Shown here in pieces: positions 9,334-17,658 of a stretch of 46,971 nt of DNA; within the stretch, counting starts at the first letter, position 1, and each line of letters begins with the position of its first letter. A model generated the notes under the pieces. It saw only the letters and a program-made list of their open reading frames with translations, was not told where the DNA came from and ran no database searches. The stretch comes from an uncultured Clostridia bacterium (GTDB lineage Bacteria; Bacillota; Clostridia; Oscillospirales; Ruminococcaceae): positions 1-46,971 of the forward strand of contig CANPYZ010000017.1 of NCBI GenBank assembly GCA_947589035.1. The letters are read 5' to 3'. Position numbers and translations under genes: made by a program.

Positions 9334-10166
9334 ACATTGTGGAAACAATTCAGGAAGTCCGGCAGATTGTCGGCGAATGGAAGAAAAAAGGCTTAACTGT
9401 TGGTTTAGTGCCGACAATGGGGTATTTGCATGAAGGACACGCAAGCCTGATTGAACAGGCAGCAAAACAAAATGACAAAGTGATTGTCAGCGTGTTTGTT
9501 AATCCGACACAATTCGGAGTGAATGAAGATTTAGACAGCTATCCGAGAGATTTACAGCATGATGTGAAAATTTGTGAACAGGCAGGCGGAGACTGCATTT
9601 TTCATCCGGAACCGGAAGAAATGTATCCGCAAGGCTTTTGTAGTTTCGTGGATATGGACGTATTAACGAAAGAACTTTGTGGAATTACCCGCCCGACACA
9701 TTTTCGGGGAGTTTGCACAGTAGTGAACAAATTATTCAACATTGTTATGCCTGACAGGGCGTATTTCGGGGAAAAAGATGCGCAGCAGTTAGCCGTTATC
9801 CGGCGAATGGTCAAAGACTTAAACATTCCCATTGAAATTATTGGTTGTCCGATTATTCGTGAACCGGACGGCTTAGCGAAAAGCAGCCGGAACACTTACC
9901 TTTCTCCGGAAGAACGAAAAGCGGCGTTAGTACTTTATAAAAGCATTTCCGCCGGAAAACAGCTTGTTTCCTCCGGTGAAAAACGTGCGGAAATCATTAT
10001 TCAGAAAATGACGGAAATTCTTACCGCTGAACCGCTTGCCCGAATTGATTATGTCAAAATTGTTGATGCGGAAACGATGCAGCCCATTTCAGAAATTGAC
10101 CGTCCTTATTTAGCGGCAATTGCGGTATATATTGGAAAAACACGGCTGATTGATAATTTTAGTTAG
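9330..10166 (+). CDS. panC: Pantothenate synthetase
   Basis: Joins pantoate and beta-alanine using ATP. The 278-residue protein carries the nucleotidyltransferase HIGH-like motif HEGH (34-37) after VPTMGYL, the [10 protein letters not shown] motif and the KSSRN stretch of the KMSKS-like loop. The start overlaps panB as ATGA, which implies translational coupling. With panB and panD it completes pantoate-to-pantothenate synthesis plus beta-alanine supply. Ketopantoate reductase is not in the window. Confidence 0.97.
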   Translation: MNIVETIQEVRQIVGEWKKKGLTVGLVPTMGYLHEGHASLIEQAAKQNDKVIVSVFVNPTQFGVNEDLDSYPRDLQHDVKICEQAGGDCIFHPEPEEMYPQGFCSFVDMDVLTKELCGITRPTHFRGVCTVVNKLFNIVMPDRAYFGEKDAQQLAVIRRMVKDLNIPIEIIGCPIIREPDGLAKSSRNTYLSPEERKAALVLYKSISAGKQLVSSGEKRAEIIIQKMTEILTAEPLARIDYVKIVDAETMQPISEIDRPYLAAIAVYIGKTRLIDNFS

Positions 10167-10188
10167 AATACATTAAGGGAGTAATCAC

Positions 10189-10578
10189 ATGCAGTTCACC
10201 ATGCTGAAAGGGAAAATTCACCGTGCAGTTGTGACACAGGCGGAATTGAATTATATTGGCAGTATTACCATAGATTCGGCACTATTAGAAGCGGCAGGCA
10301 TACTGGAATATGAAGCCGTGCAAGTGGTCAATCTGCATAACGGAAATCGTTTTGTCACATACACGATAGCAGGGGAAAGAAATTCCGGAGTGATTTGCCT
10401 TAACGGTGCAGCGGCAAGGCAGGCGCAGACGGGAGATAAAATTATTATTATGGCATATGCACAGATGACACCGGAAGAGGCGAAAAATTTCCGTCCGAAA
10501 GTTGTTTTTGTGAATGAACAGAACGTGATAACGAAAATTTCACGTTATGAAACGGCGGGAACATTTATTGAAGAATGA
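10189..10578 (+). CDS. panD: Aspartate 1-decarboxylase proenzyme
   Basis: Makes beta-alanine from aspartate for PanC. It is a pyruvoyl enzyme: the 129-residue proenzyme self-cleaves between Gly24 and Ser25, seen here in NYIGSITID, and Ser25 becomes the pyruvoyl group. The length and the conserved [17 protein letters not shown] stretch are typical. It starts 22 bp after panC, behind AGGGAG, and is followed by a terminator shared with the convergent GH59 gene. Confidence 0.97.
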   Translation: MQFTMLKGKIHRAVVTQAELNYIGSITIDSALLEAAGILEYEAVQVVNLHNGNRFVTYTIAGERNSGVICLNGAAARQAQTGDKIIIMAYAQMTPEEAKNFRPKVVFVNEQNVITKISRYETAGTFIEE

Positions 10579-10581
10579 AAA

Positions 10582-10614
10582 CAGGGCTATTGCGGAAGTT
10601 TCGCAGTAGCCCTG
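10582..10614 (+). terminator. Hairpin between convergent panD and GH59 genes
   Basis: A 13-bp stem (10582-10594 with 10602-10614, one G-T pair) with a 7-nt loop starts just after the panD stop. The plus-strand T tract is poor and interrupted. The minus strand has TTTT directly after the stem, so it can serve both directions. Confidence 0.75.
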
Positions 10615-10644
10615 AAATAATTTATTATTTATTATTTTTATTTT

Positions 10645-13245
10645 TTATTCTTTCGGTTTCTTTTTCTTATTTTTCAGAATTTTTTTCACGGTAAATACAG
10701 CGGCTACACCAGTAGCTGTGCCGATAACGGGAACGGCATTTTTCGTGAAATTGGCAATTTTTTTATTTTTGGCGAGAATGTCTTCTGGAAGTTGTTCATT
10801 CCGATAAGCGGGTGGCAAATCATCTGTCGGAATTTCAAATGCATCAAATTCTACAGAACCTTTCCGAATCATCATCGTTAAAGTATGCCAGCCTGTGTGC
10901 AGGTGTTCCAAAGTGAAGAATGTTTCCCGATAAGTGCTGCTGCTCACCGGATAACAGTCAGTATATAATTTCTGGTCAATCCAGAAGGCAAGTTCTGCTG
11001 ATTTGACACGCCCTAAAAGATGAATGCTGTTTCCGTAAAACCGAATGCTGAGATGAGCATTTTCTTTTCCGCTGGCGCAAGTTCGGTTGTAAAATTGGTA
11101 GCTTGTCATGCCAAGAAGTGACCACTGACTTTCTTCATTTTGCAGATAATTAACAAACGGAGAAAAACAATCCGTTCGGGAAACATAAGCGGCAACAGGG
11201 AAATTTAATTTTTCGGCTTTGACCGTCCGGAAACGGTTGCGGTAAAAAGCACTGTAAAGAGCCATTCTTCCGGAACGAACAACGGGCGTGCGGTCAAGTT
11301 TTGTTTCATAAACGGAATGCCCGTCAATGAAACAGAATACTAAAATTCCCATGCAGGCAATGCTAATTTGATGCCCGATAGCGTAAAGATAATCTTGCGT
11401 TTTCCCTTCGTGTAAAAGGTCGTCCATATAAAGCAGCTGCCATTTTCCGTCAGCGTAAAGCCGGAGCTGTAAACCGCAAGCGGAAGATTCCGGAGTAGTG
11501 ACGGCGGAATTATAATGAACGCCGATACCAACGTAATTATTCGGGTCAGGAGAAGCGAAATAAGCAATTGCACTCGCCTGATAATTCATCCATGTATCAT
11601 CTCCGAAAGAAGTTACCGGAGCAGGAGTTTTCCGGAAACGCCAGTCAGACGGAAGAATATCTTTTGTAATTTTCTGTTCAAGGTAAATTGTTTGATTTTC
11701 GGCTTGCACGAGTTCGAATGCTCCGCCTTGGTCAGTTGTGTAAGGGGGCATTTGTCCGGCTTGAATATATTCCGGATTCATTGGCAGAAGGAAAGGTAAA
11801 GCAAGGCGTTTCTGTTCGGGAATGGATTTCAGTTGTTCCGTGCCGATAATGTCAGAGCAATCTAACGTTGTGACAGTCAGAATAGAATAGGGCTGAACCG
11901 TTAGCTGAAAAGAAGCATCTTCACTGGAATGATGTAAAGGAATTTGTTTCACCATGCGGAACCAGTTTTGGTCTACAGGTTCAGGGGCAGGCGAGCCGGA
12001 AGTCTGCACGAAAGAAATCATTTCCGGCAGGCGGTGCATATTTCTTAAAGAAATATGATACGTGCGTTCTGTTTCCGTATCATTAGCAAAATGCATTGTG
12101 AAATGATTTTTATGAGGAGAAATTAACGTCATGTAATTATCCGTTGTGTTCCAGATAGTATGCTGTTCTTCACCGTCACCGAAACAAGCGGAAGGAACAT
12201 ATTGCCAATCAGGCGCAGCAAACCGCATGAAATGTGCTGAAACCCATAACCCAACATCAACAGTATAATGCCCTGACCACGGTTCCCTTGCGGTAATGAG
12301 TTGTTTCGGGGAATAACATGACCCGTCATAATGTGCGGAAACAGCCGGCTGAAATTCATATAAATTCATTCTGCCGTTTGCATAAGCGTTAATAATGCGG
12401 ACAGCTGTATTGACTGCACCATTTGAACCAATAATGCCTGAATCATCAGCAATTCTTGAAAATTCCGGAACGTTACAGGGAGCAATGCCTTCTGAACACC
12501 AGATTTCTTTCTGATAAAAATCATGTAAATATTTCGTGTTTTCGCTGCCCTGCGCCGTATAATGCAATGCAATGACATCAACAGCATTCCGGAGTTGTTC
12601 ATTTTCACGCATGAAATCAGCAATTTTAATTGAACCGACTTCATCAGAAGCGACGATTTTAATTTTAGAAAAATCATAAGGCGCACGGCGTTCTGTTTTC
12701 AATCGTTCTGAAAAGTAAATCAGCCATTCTACGTCAGGTGTTTCCGGTTCATTAGCATCAGGGCTAATAAAATCGAATGTTAAATGATATGTTTCATAGG
12801 CGGCTTTCAACGTTTCGTAATACCAGCGATAACGGGCATCGAATCCGGCTTTTTTACTTTCAGCGAAAGCGGAAGTCACCCAATACGGCTCGCCCCAACG
12901 GAGTAAATCTAAAGTAATTTCCGGATTGATTTCTTTTGCGTCGGCGGCAAACCGAAAACCTGCTCCACGGGTGACATCGGCTTTTTCTTCAGGGGAACGT
13001 TTCACACAGGGTTCTGTACCGGAAGAAGAATTAACATCTGCACCGAGTTCAATTTTCAAATGTGAAAGCCCTGCGCCGTAATCCTGCTGAAAAAGCAATT
13101 TTAAAATTTCATGATAAATTACCGGATGTTCTCGCCGGTAATCCATGAGTAAACGTGAAGAACCGCTTCCGGTAACACAGCCCAGCCCACGGAAAATATC
13201 TCCTGAATCGGCTTGTGTGCCGTCAATTATGATTTCATTCGTCAT
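10645..13245 (-). CDS. Glycoside hydrolase family 59 (galactocerebrosidase-like) with C-terminal membrane segment
   Basis: An 866-residue protein matching the GH59 galactosylceramidase pattern: RGLGCVTGSGSSRLLMDY, then LKIELGAD and the acid/base region SPDANEPE (E166). The nucleophile region IWCSE (E252) and the strongly conserved REPWSGHY segment follow. Jelly-roll-like domains make up the C-terminal half. GH59 enzymes release beta-linked galactose; the substrate here is unknown. The ATG at 13245 follows AGGGGG; a TTG at 13269 is less likely. There is no signal peptide. The C-terminus ends in a hydrophobic stretch of about 17 residues (about 830-848) and the basic tail KKILKNKKKKPKE. It overlaps trmB by 11 bp and ends the operon. 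Confidence 0.85.
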   Translation of the reverse strand: MTNEIIIDGTQADSGDIFRGLGCVTGSGSSRLLMDYRREHPVIYHEILKLLFQQDYGAGLSHLKIELGADVNSSSGTEPCVKRSPEEKADVTRGAGFRFAADAKEINPEITLDLLRWGEPYWVTSAFAESKKAGFDARYRWYYETLKAAYETYHLTFDFISPDANEPETPDVEWLIYFSERLKTERRAPYDFSKIKIVASDEVGSIKIADFMRENEQLRNAVDVIALHYTAQGSENTKYLHDFYQKEIWCSEGIAPCNVPEFSRIADDSGIIGSNGAVNTAVRIINAYANGRMNLYEFQPAVSAHYDGSCYSPKQLITAREPWSGHYTVDVGLWVSAHFMRFAAPDWQYVPSACFGDGEEQHTIWNTTDNYMTLISPHKNHFTMHFANDTETERTYHISLRNMHRLPEMISFVQTSGSPAPEPVDQNWFRMVKQIPLHHSSEDASFQLTVQPYSILTVTTLDCSDIIGTEQLKSIPEQKRLALPFLLPMNPEYIQAGQMPPYTTDQGGAFELVQAENQTIYLEQKITKDILPSDWRFRKTPAPVTSFGDDTWMNYQASAIAYFASPDPNNYVGIGVHYNSAVTTPESSACGLQLRLYADGKWQLLYMDDLLHEGKTQDYLYAIGHQISIACMGILVFCFIDGHSVYETKLDRTPVVRSGRMALYSAFYRNRFRTVKAEKLNFPVAAYVSRTDCFSPFVNYLQNEESQWSLLGMTSYQFYNRTCASGKENAHLSIRFYGNSIHLLGRVKSAELAFWIDQKLYTDCYPVSSSTYRETFFTLEHLHTGWHTLTMMIRKGSVEFDAFEIPTDDLPPAYRNEQLPEDILAKNKKIANFTKNAVPVIGTATGVAAVFTVKKILKNKKKKPKE

Positions 13246-13903
13246 TGTTGGAATCCCCCTGTACGGCAATTAAAAATTTAATGGTTTTCCCTTCTTCCAT
13301 AAACATATGTTCATGTTCTGTTTCTAAATTTTCAGGAAAACCGGAATGCTGTAAATCTCTTGTCTGATAAATTATTCGGAATCCGGTTTCCTGAAAATAT
13401 TGTAAACTTTCGTTGAATAATTGGTCGTCGTCTGTTTTAAACCAGAGTTCGCCTTTCAGAAATTGACGGTACTGCACAAGCTGCCGGACATGTGTTAAAC
13501 GGCGTTTTTTATGTTTGGGCTTATTCCACGGATTACAAAAATTAATAAAAATCCGCTGAATAGGGTCTTGTTCGCCGAATACCTGTTCAATTTGCATAAT
13601 ATTCAGAATCATAATTCTGACTTGTTCATCTGTCCGCTGTGCGGAAGAAAGAGCCTGTTCAATTTTTCGTTTAGCGAGAACGAGCATTTCATTTTTAATA
13701 TCTACGGCAATGAAATTCACATCTTGCCAATGATTGACCGCCTGACAAGCGAAACCGCCTTTTCCGCAGCCGAGTTCTAAAAAGATTGGTTTTTGATTAT
13801 GAAAGACATCTTGCCAGTGATTTTTATATTGTTCAGGGGAAGTCACGAAAAAGGAACAGGCTTCAAGTTCGGGTCTTGCCCAAGGTTTACATCGGATACG
13901 CAT
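13235..13903 (-). CDS. trmB: tRNA (guanine-N7-)-methyltransferase
   Basis: Uses S-adenosylmethionine to methylate G46 in the variable loop of tRNAs. The 222-residue protein has the SAM-binding motif FLELGCGKGGF near residues 40-50 and the family signature FINFCNPWNKPKHKKRRL, with Asn where many homologues have Asp (usually DPW). The ATG at 13903 follows AAGGAAA. It lies 22 bp after the dCMP deaminase gene and overlaps the GH59 gene, so all should be on one transcript. Confidence 0.95.
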   Translation of the reverse strand: MRIRCKPWARPELEACSFFVTSPEQYKNHWQDVFHNQKPIFLELGCGKGGFACQAVNHWQDVNFIAVDIKNEMLVLAKRKIEQALSSAQRTDEQVRIMILNIMQIEQVFGEQDPIQRIFINFCNPWNKPKHKKRRLTHVRQLVQYRQFLKGELWFKTDDDQLFNESLQYFQETGFRIIYQTRDLQHSGFPENLETEHEHMFMEEGKTIKFLIAVQGDSNNDE

Positions 13904-13925
13904 AGAAATTTTCCTTATAAATTTT

Positions 13926-14402
13926 TTATAAATTCAGAGTAATTTGTTGATTCGCTGGGGAATAAGTTTCCACGGAAACGCCTGCTAAACGGAACATTTG
14001 TTCAGCGGCAATCGTTTGCGGAGAATCGGCATATTTATTTTCAGCGAAAATCACTTTCCGGATACCGGATTGAATAATGGCTTTAGCGCATTCATTACAG
14101 GGAAATAATGTCACGTAAAGCGTGCAGTTCTTCAAAGAAGTGGCACTGTTCAGAATGGCATTCAATTCCGCATGGCAGACAAACGGGTATTTTGTCTGAA
14201 GAAAATCGCCTTCCCGTTCCCACGGCATTTCGTCATCAGGACAGCCGGACGGCATACCGTTATACCCAACGGAAACAATTTTTTTGTCCTGGTTCACGAT
14301 ACATGCGCCGACCTGCGTGTGATTATCTTTACTTCTCTGTGCGGAAAGCATCGCAATCCCCATGAAATAAGCATCCCAATGAATATAATTTTCCCGTTTC
14401 AT
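13926..14402 (-). CDS. Deoxycytidylate (dCMP) deaminase
   Basis: Zinc enzyme converting dCMP to dUMP for thymidylate synthesis. The 158-residue length fits. Zinc and catalytic residues are visible as CHAELNA (H77, E79) and PCNECAK (C102, C105). An upstream NHTQVGACIV segment is also typical of ComEB/dCMP deaminases. The ATG overlaps the stop of the preceding gene by 4 bp (ATGA), with GGAGAG (14409-14414) as ribosome site. It could carry the name comEB, but no competence genes adjoin it. Confidence 0.93.
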   Translation of the reverse strand: MKRENYIHWDAYFMGIAMLSAQRSKDNHTQVGACIVNQDKKIVSVGYNGMPSGCPDDEMPWEREGDFLQTKYPFVCHAELNAILNSATSLKNCTLYVTLFPCNECAKAIIQSGIRKVIFAENKYADSPQTIAAEQMFRLAGVSVETYSPANQQITLNL

Positions 14403-14923
14403 GAAGAACTCTCCGTTTCTGGGAAATCCGGAACTTCTGGAACTTCCGGAACATCAGGCGTTTCCGGAAAATCGGGTACACTGGGAATGTCCGGAAGAGG
14501 TTCTTCCGGTGCGGAAATGTGTTCTAATTTAGATTCTGTTTCTTTCAGAATGTCTAACACTTCCGAATTTTTAAGTTCTTTCGGGGCATCTGGAGCTTTC
14601 AGCGCATCAGGCACTTCCGGAGCGAGCATGTCTTCAGGCATTTCCGGAAGAGCTAATTCTTCAATGACTTCCGGCGGAAGTTCTAAATACATTTCTTCTT
14701 CTGTTAATGCGCCCTCAATGTTCAATTGTTTTGTGGGAATGCGTTTCAGCGGTTCATAGAAAAACTGTTTGCAAGATTGGTCTTCTTCCATTAGTCCCTG
14801 TTTTTCGCAAAGGATTCTTCTGTTGTCTTTCGTCCGTTTTCCGAAACGGCAATAACTGCATGATGGGGCAATTGTCCGGTCAAAATAATAGGTTTTCTTC
14901 TTAAAAAGATCAAATAAACCCAT
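14399..14923 (-). CDS. Four-cysteine N-terminal domain with acidic proline-rich tail
   Basis: A 174-residue protein of unknown function. The ATG at 14923 is set by AAGGTGGTG (14932-14940) and lies downstream of the promoter; a longer opening from 15103 would cross that promoter. Residues 1-60 are basic and hold four cysteines (C22, C25, C39, C51), spaced like a small metal-binding module. From about residue 70 the chain is almost entirely Glu, Pro, Asp and hydrophobics. It ends in degenerate repeats of the type PDFPET and PDVPEVPEVP. No signal peptide is seen. It heads the operon of dCMP deaminase, trmB and GH59. Confidence 0.75.
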   Translation of the reverse strand: MGLFDLFKKKTYYFDRTIAPSCSYCRFGKRTKDNRRILCEKQGLMEEDQSCKQFFYEPLKRIPTKQLNIEGALTEEEMYLELPPEVIEELALPEMPEDMLAPEVPDALKAPDAPKELKNSEVLDILKETESKLEHISAPEEPLPDIPSVPDFPETPDVPEVPEVPDFPETESSS

Positions 14924-14960
14924 TGAAAAACACCACCTTAATTTTCTGGATTCTGTTTTC

Positions 14961-14989
14961 AGTATAGCATGTTTTTCCGAATTTGTCAA
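14961..14989 (-). promoter_or_regulatory. Sigma-A promoter of the minus-strand operon 14923-10645
   Basis: Read on the minus strand: TTGACA (14984-14989), a 17-bp spacer and TATACT (14961-14966). It is divergent from the hydrogenase promoter; nothing else is recognisable in the roughly 130 bp between them. Confidence 0.9.
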
Positions 14990-15124
14990 GAAAAAATATT
15001 TCTCTTGCGTAAAATGAAAATTTTTTCCGGAAGAAAAAGCCTTTTTGCTATTTTGATAGACTGGAAATGCGTTTTTTGTACAAAATCCACAAATATTTTT
15101 CAAGATGTTAGTTGAGTTTACGAA

Positions 15125-15153
15125 TAGACTTTTTTTTTGTAATATGGTATAAT
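15125..15153 (+). promoter_or_regulatory. Extended -10 promoter of the hydrogenase operon
   Basis: TATAAT at 15148-15153 is preceded by TGG (15145-15147), an extended -10. The -35 is the weaker TAGACT at 15125-15130, 17 bp away. Confidence 0.75.
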
Positions 15154-15213
15154 ATTTTCAGGCGTACAAATTCAGATTCTGTATGCAATTCATATCAGGA
15201 GGTTTTATTAAGA

Positions 15214-15705
15214 ATGGCTACAAAAACAAGTGTTCCATTTAACGGTACTGCTGCGCAGGAAGCAAAACTCCGTGAAATCATTAAAGCACATCAGGATGAC
15301 CCGGGTGCATTAATGCCGGTGTTACAACAGGCTCAGGAAGTTTACGGATATCTTCCTATTGAGGTGCAGAAAATCATTTCCGACGAAATGAATATTCCGC
15401 TGGAAAAAATTTACGGCGTGGTGACATTCTACGCACAGTTTTCACTCTATCCGAAAGGAAAATATAATATCTCTGTCTGTCTTGGTACAGCTTGCTATGT
15501 AAAAGGCTCAGGCGATATTTACGATAAACTTCAGGAAATTCTCGGTATCGGCGACGGCGAATGCACCGCTGACGGGAAATTTTCTCTGGAAGCCTGCCGC
15601 TGCATTGGTGCTTGCGGTCTTGCCCCCGTGCTGACCGTGAATGAAGACGTTTACGGCAGACTGACTACGGATAAAGTAAAAGAAGTTCTGGCTAAATATG
15701 AATAA
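15214..15705 (+). CDS. hydC: NAD-linked [FeFe] hydrogenase, HydC (NuoE-like) subunit
   Basis: A 163-residue thioredoxin-fold [2Fe-2S] protein like NuoE. The cluster ligands are visible as C89 and C94 (CLGTAC) and C130 and C134 (CIGAC). In trimeric electron-bifurcating hydrogenases this subunit supports the flavin subunit. The ATG at 15214 follows AGGAGG (15197-15202). hydB follows with its start 30 bp downstream, and hydA after that. No kinase-like or extra ferredoxin genes, found between these genes in some Clostridia, are present. Confidence 0.95.
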   Translation: MATKTSVPFNGTAAQEAKLREIIKAHQDDPGALMPVLQQAQEVYGYLPIEVQKIISDEMNIPLEKIYGVVTFYAQFSLYPKGKYNISVCLGTACYVKGSGDIYDKLQEILGIGDGECTADGKFSLEACRCIGACGLAPVLTVNEDVYGRLTTDKVKEVLAKYE

Positions 15706-15734
15706 TGCCGATTACATACAAGGAGGATACATAC

Positions 15735-17639
15735 ATGAAGTCTTTGCAGGAAATTCAGCAGATTTGTGAAACCATGCATCCGGAACTTGAACTTCGTCAT
15801 GAAGGTTCCACGGAAGCAAAAAGCAAATATGAAAAGCATGTCCTGATCTGCGGCGGTACAGGTTGTACTTCTTCCGGTTCTATGGAAATTGTTGACACAT
15901 TGAACAAAGAACTGGTGGCTCGTGGTCTGGAAGAAAAAATTCAGGTGGTGAAAACCGGCTGTTTCGGTCTTTGTGCGTTAGGACCGATTATGATTGTTTA
16001 TCCGGAGGGAACATTCTATTCCCGAATCAAAGCGAAAAATATTCCGCAAATCGTGCAGGAACATTTAATCGGCGGTACTCCCGTAAAGGAATTACTTTAT
16101 GATGAAACAGTAACTGACGAGGGAATTAAGTCTTTGAATGAAACCAGTTTCTATAAGAAACAGCATCGTGTGGCATTAAGAAACTGCGGTGTAATCAATC
16201 CGGAAGATATTAACGAATATATCGCAAGAGACGGATATAAAGCTATTGCGAAAGTATTAAACGAAATGACACCGGAAGATGTCATTCAGTGCATTTTAGA
16301 TTCCGGTTTAAGAGGCAGAGGCGGCGGCGGTTTCCCGACAGGCAGAAAATGGCAGCTTGCAAGAACAATTGTTCCCGATGCTGACCAGAAATATGTTTGC
16401 TGTAATGCCGACGAAGGCGACCCGGGCGCATTCATGGACAGAAGTGTTCTGGAAGGTGACCCGCATGTCGTTCTGGAAGCTATGACCATTGCCGGCTATG
16501 CAATTGGCGCAACACAGGGTTATATTTATGTTCGTGCAGAATATCCGATTGCCGTTGAACGTCTGAAAATTGCTATTCAGCAGGCAAGAGAATACGGCAC
16601 ACTCGGTAAGAATATTTTCGGTTCAGAGTTCAGCTTTGATATTGACTTGCGCCTTGGTGCAGGTGCGTTCGTATGCGGTGAAGAAACTGCCTTGATGACT
16701 TCTATTGAAGGCAACAGAGGTGAACCTCGTCCACGTCCGCCATTCCCAGCGGAAAAAGGTCTTTACCAGAAACCAACTATTTTGAATAACGTGGAAACTT
16801 ATGCTAACGTTCCGCAAATTATTCTGAATGGTGCAGAATGGTTCGCTTCTATGGGTACGGAAAAATCCAAAGGCACGAAAGTTTTCGCCCTCGGCGGTAA
16901 AATTAAAAATACCGGCTTAGTAGAAGTGCCAATGGGAACAACTTTGCGTGAAGTCATTGAAGAAATTGGCGGCGGCATTCCGAACGGCAAAAAATTCAAG
17001 GCTGCACAGACAGGTGGACCTTCCGGCGGCTGCATTTCAGCGGAAAATTATGATGTTCCGATTGATTACGACAATTTAATTGCCATTGGTTCAATGATGG
17101 GTTCCGGCGGTTTAATTGTTATGGACGAAGACAACTGCATGGTAGACATTGCAAAATTCTTCCTTGAATTTACCGTTGACGAATCCTGCGGTAAATGTAC
17201 GCCTTGCCGTATCGGAACAAAACGCATGTATGAAATGCTGGATAAAATTACTAAAGGTCAGGCAGAATTGGCTGATTTGGATAAACTGGAAGAACTTTGC
17301 TATTATGTCAAGGCAAATTCTCTTTGCGGTCTGGGTCAGACAGCACCGAATCCGGTACTTTCCACACTCAAGAATTTCCGCAACGAATATGAAGCGCATG
17401 TATTGGCAAAGAAATGCCCTGCTGGCGTATGTAAAGATTTGTTACAGTTTACCATTTTGCCGGAAAAATGCGTTGGCTGTGGACTTTGTGCAAAGAATTG
17501 CCCCGTACATGCAATTTCACAAGGTGATTACACTGCACCAGGCAAGAAACGTGCTGCATTCGTGATTGATGCGTCGAAATGCATTAAATGCGGTGTCTGC
17601 ATGAGCAACTGCCGTCCGAACGCTATTTCCAGAGGCTAA
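15735..17639 (+). CDS. hydB: NAD-linked [FeFe] hydrogenase, HydB (NuoF-like) flavin subunit
   Basis: A 634-residue subunit that binds FMN and NAD(H). Order of domains: an N-terminal thioredoxin-like [2Fe-2S] module (C39, C44, C76, C80); the NuoF core with GRGGGGFPTGRKW (NAD/FMN binding) and NADEGDPGAF; the [4Fe-4S] motif ESCGKCTPCRIG; and a C-terminal ferredoxin module with two motifs, CVGCGLCAKNC and CIKCGVCMSNC. This layout is that of HydB of bifurcating hydrogenases, which couples NADH and reduced ferredoxin to hydrogen. The ATG at 15735 follows AAGGAGG (15720-15726); an earlier in-frame start at 15705 lacks a site. Confidence 0.96.
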   Translation: MKSLQEIQQICETMHPELELRHEGSTEAKSKYEKHVLICGGTGCTSSGSMEIVDTLNKELVARGLEEKIQVVKTGCFGLCALGPIMIVYPEGTFYSRIKAKNIPQIVQEHLIGGTPVKELLYDETVTDEGIKSLNETSFYKKQHRVALRNCGVINPEDINEYIARDGYKAIAKVLNEMTPEDVIQCILDSGLRGRGGGGFPTGRKWQLARTIVPDADQKYVCCNADEGDPGAFMDRSVLEGDPHVVLEAMTIAGYAIGATQGYIYVRAEYPIAVERLKIAIQQAREYGTLGKNIFGSEFSFDIDLRLGAGAFVCGEETALMTSIEGNRGEPRPRPPFPAEKGLYQKPTILNNVETYANVPQIILNGAEWFASMGTEKSKGTKVFALGGKIKNTGLVEVPMGTTLREVIEEIGGGIPNGKKFKAAQTGGPSGGCISAENYDVPIDYDNLIAIGSMMGSGGLIVMDEDNCMVDIAKFFLEFTVDESCGKCTPCRIGTKRMYEMLDKITKGQAELADLDKLEELCYYVKANSLCGLGQTAPNPVLSTLKNFRNEYEAHVLAKKCPAGVCKDLLQFTILPEKCVGCGLCAKNCPVHAISQGDYTAPGKKRAAFVIDASKCIKCGVCMSNCRPNAISRG

Positions 17640-17658
17640 TCAGAGGAGGAAAATCAAC

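Noticed and set aside
13246-13269. TTG start extending the GH59 protein by 8 residues
   Set aside because: The better site AGGGGG serves the ATG at 13245, and the extension adds no signal peptide.
14172-14759. Long plus-strand opening with SGTSG-type repeats
   Set aside because: It is antisense to the acidic proline-rich protein; the repeats mirror PEV/PDF codons of the real gene, and it lacks a ribosome site and promoter.
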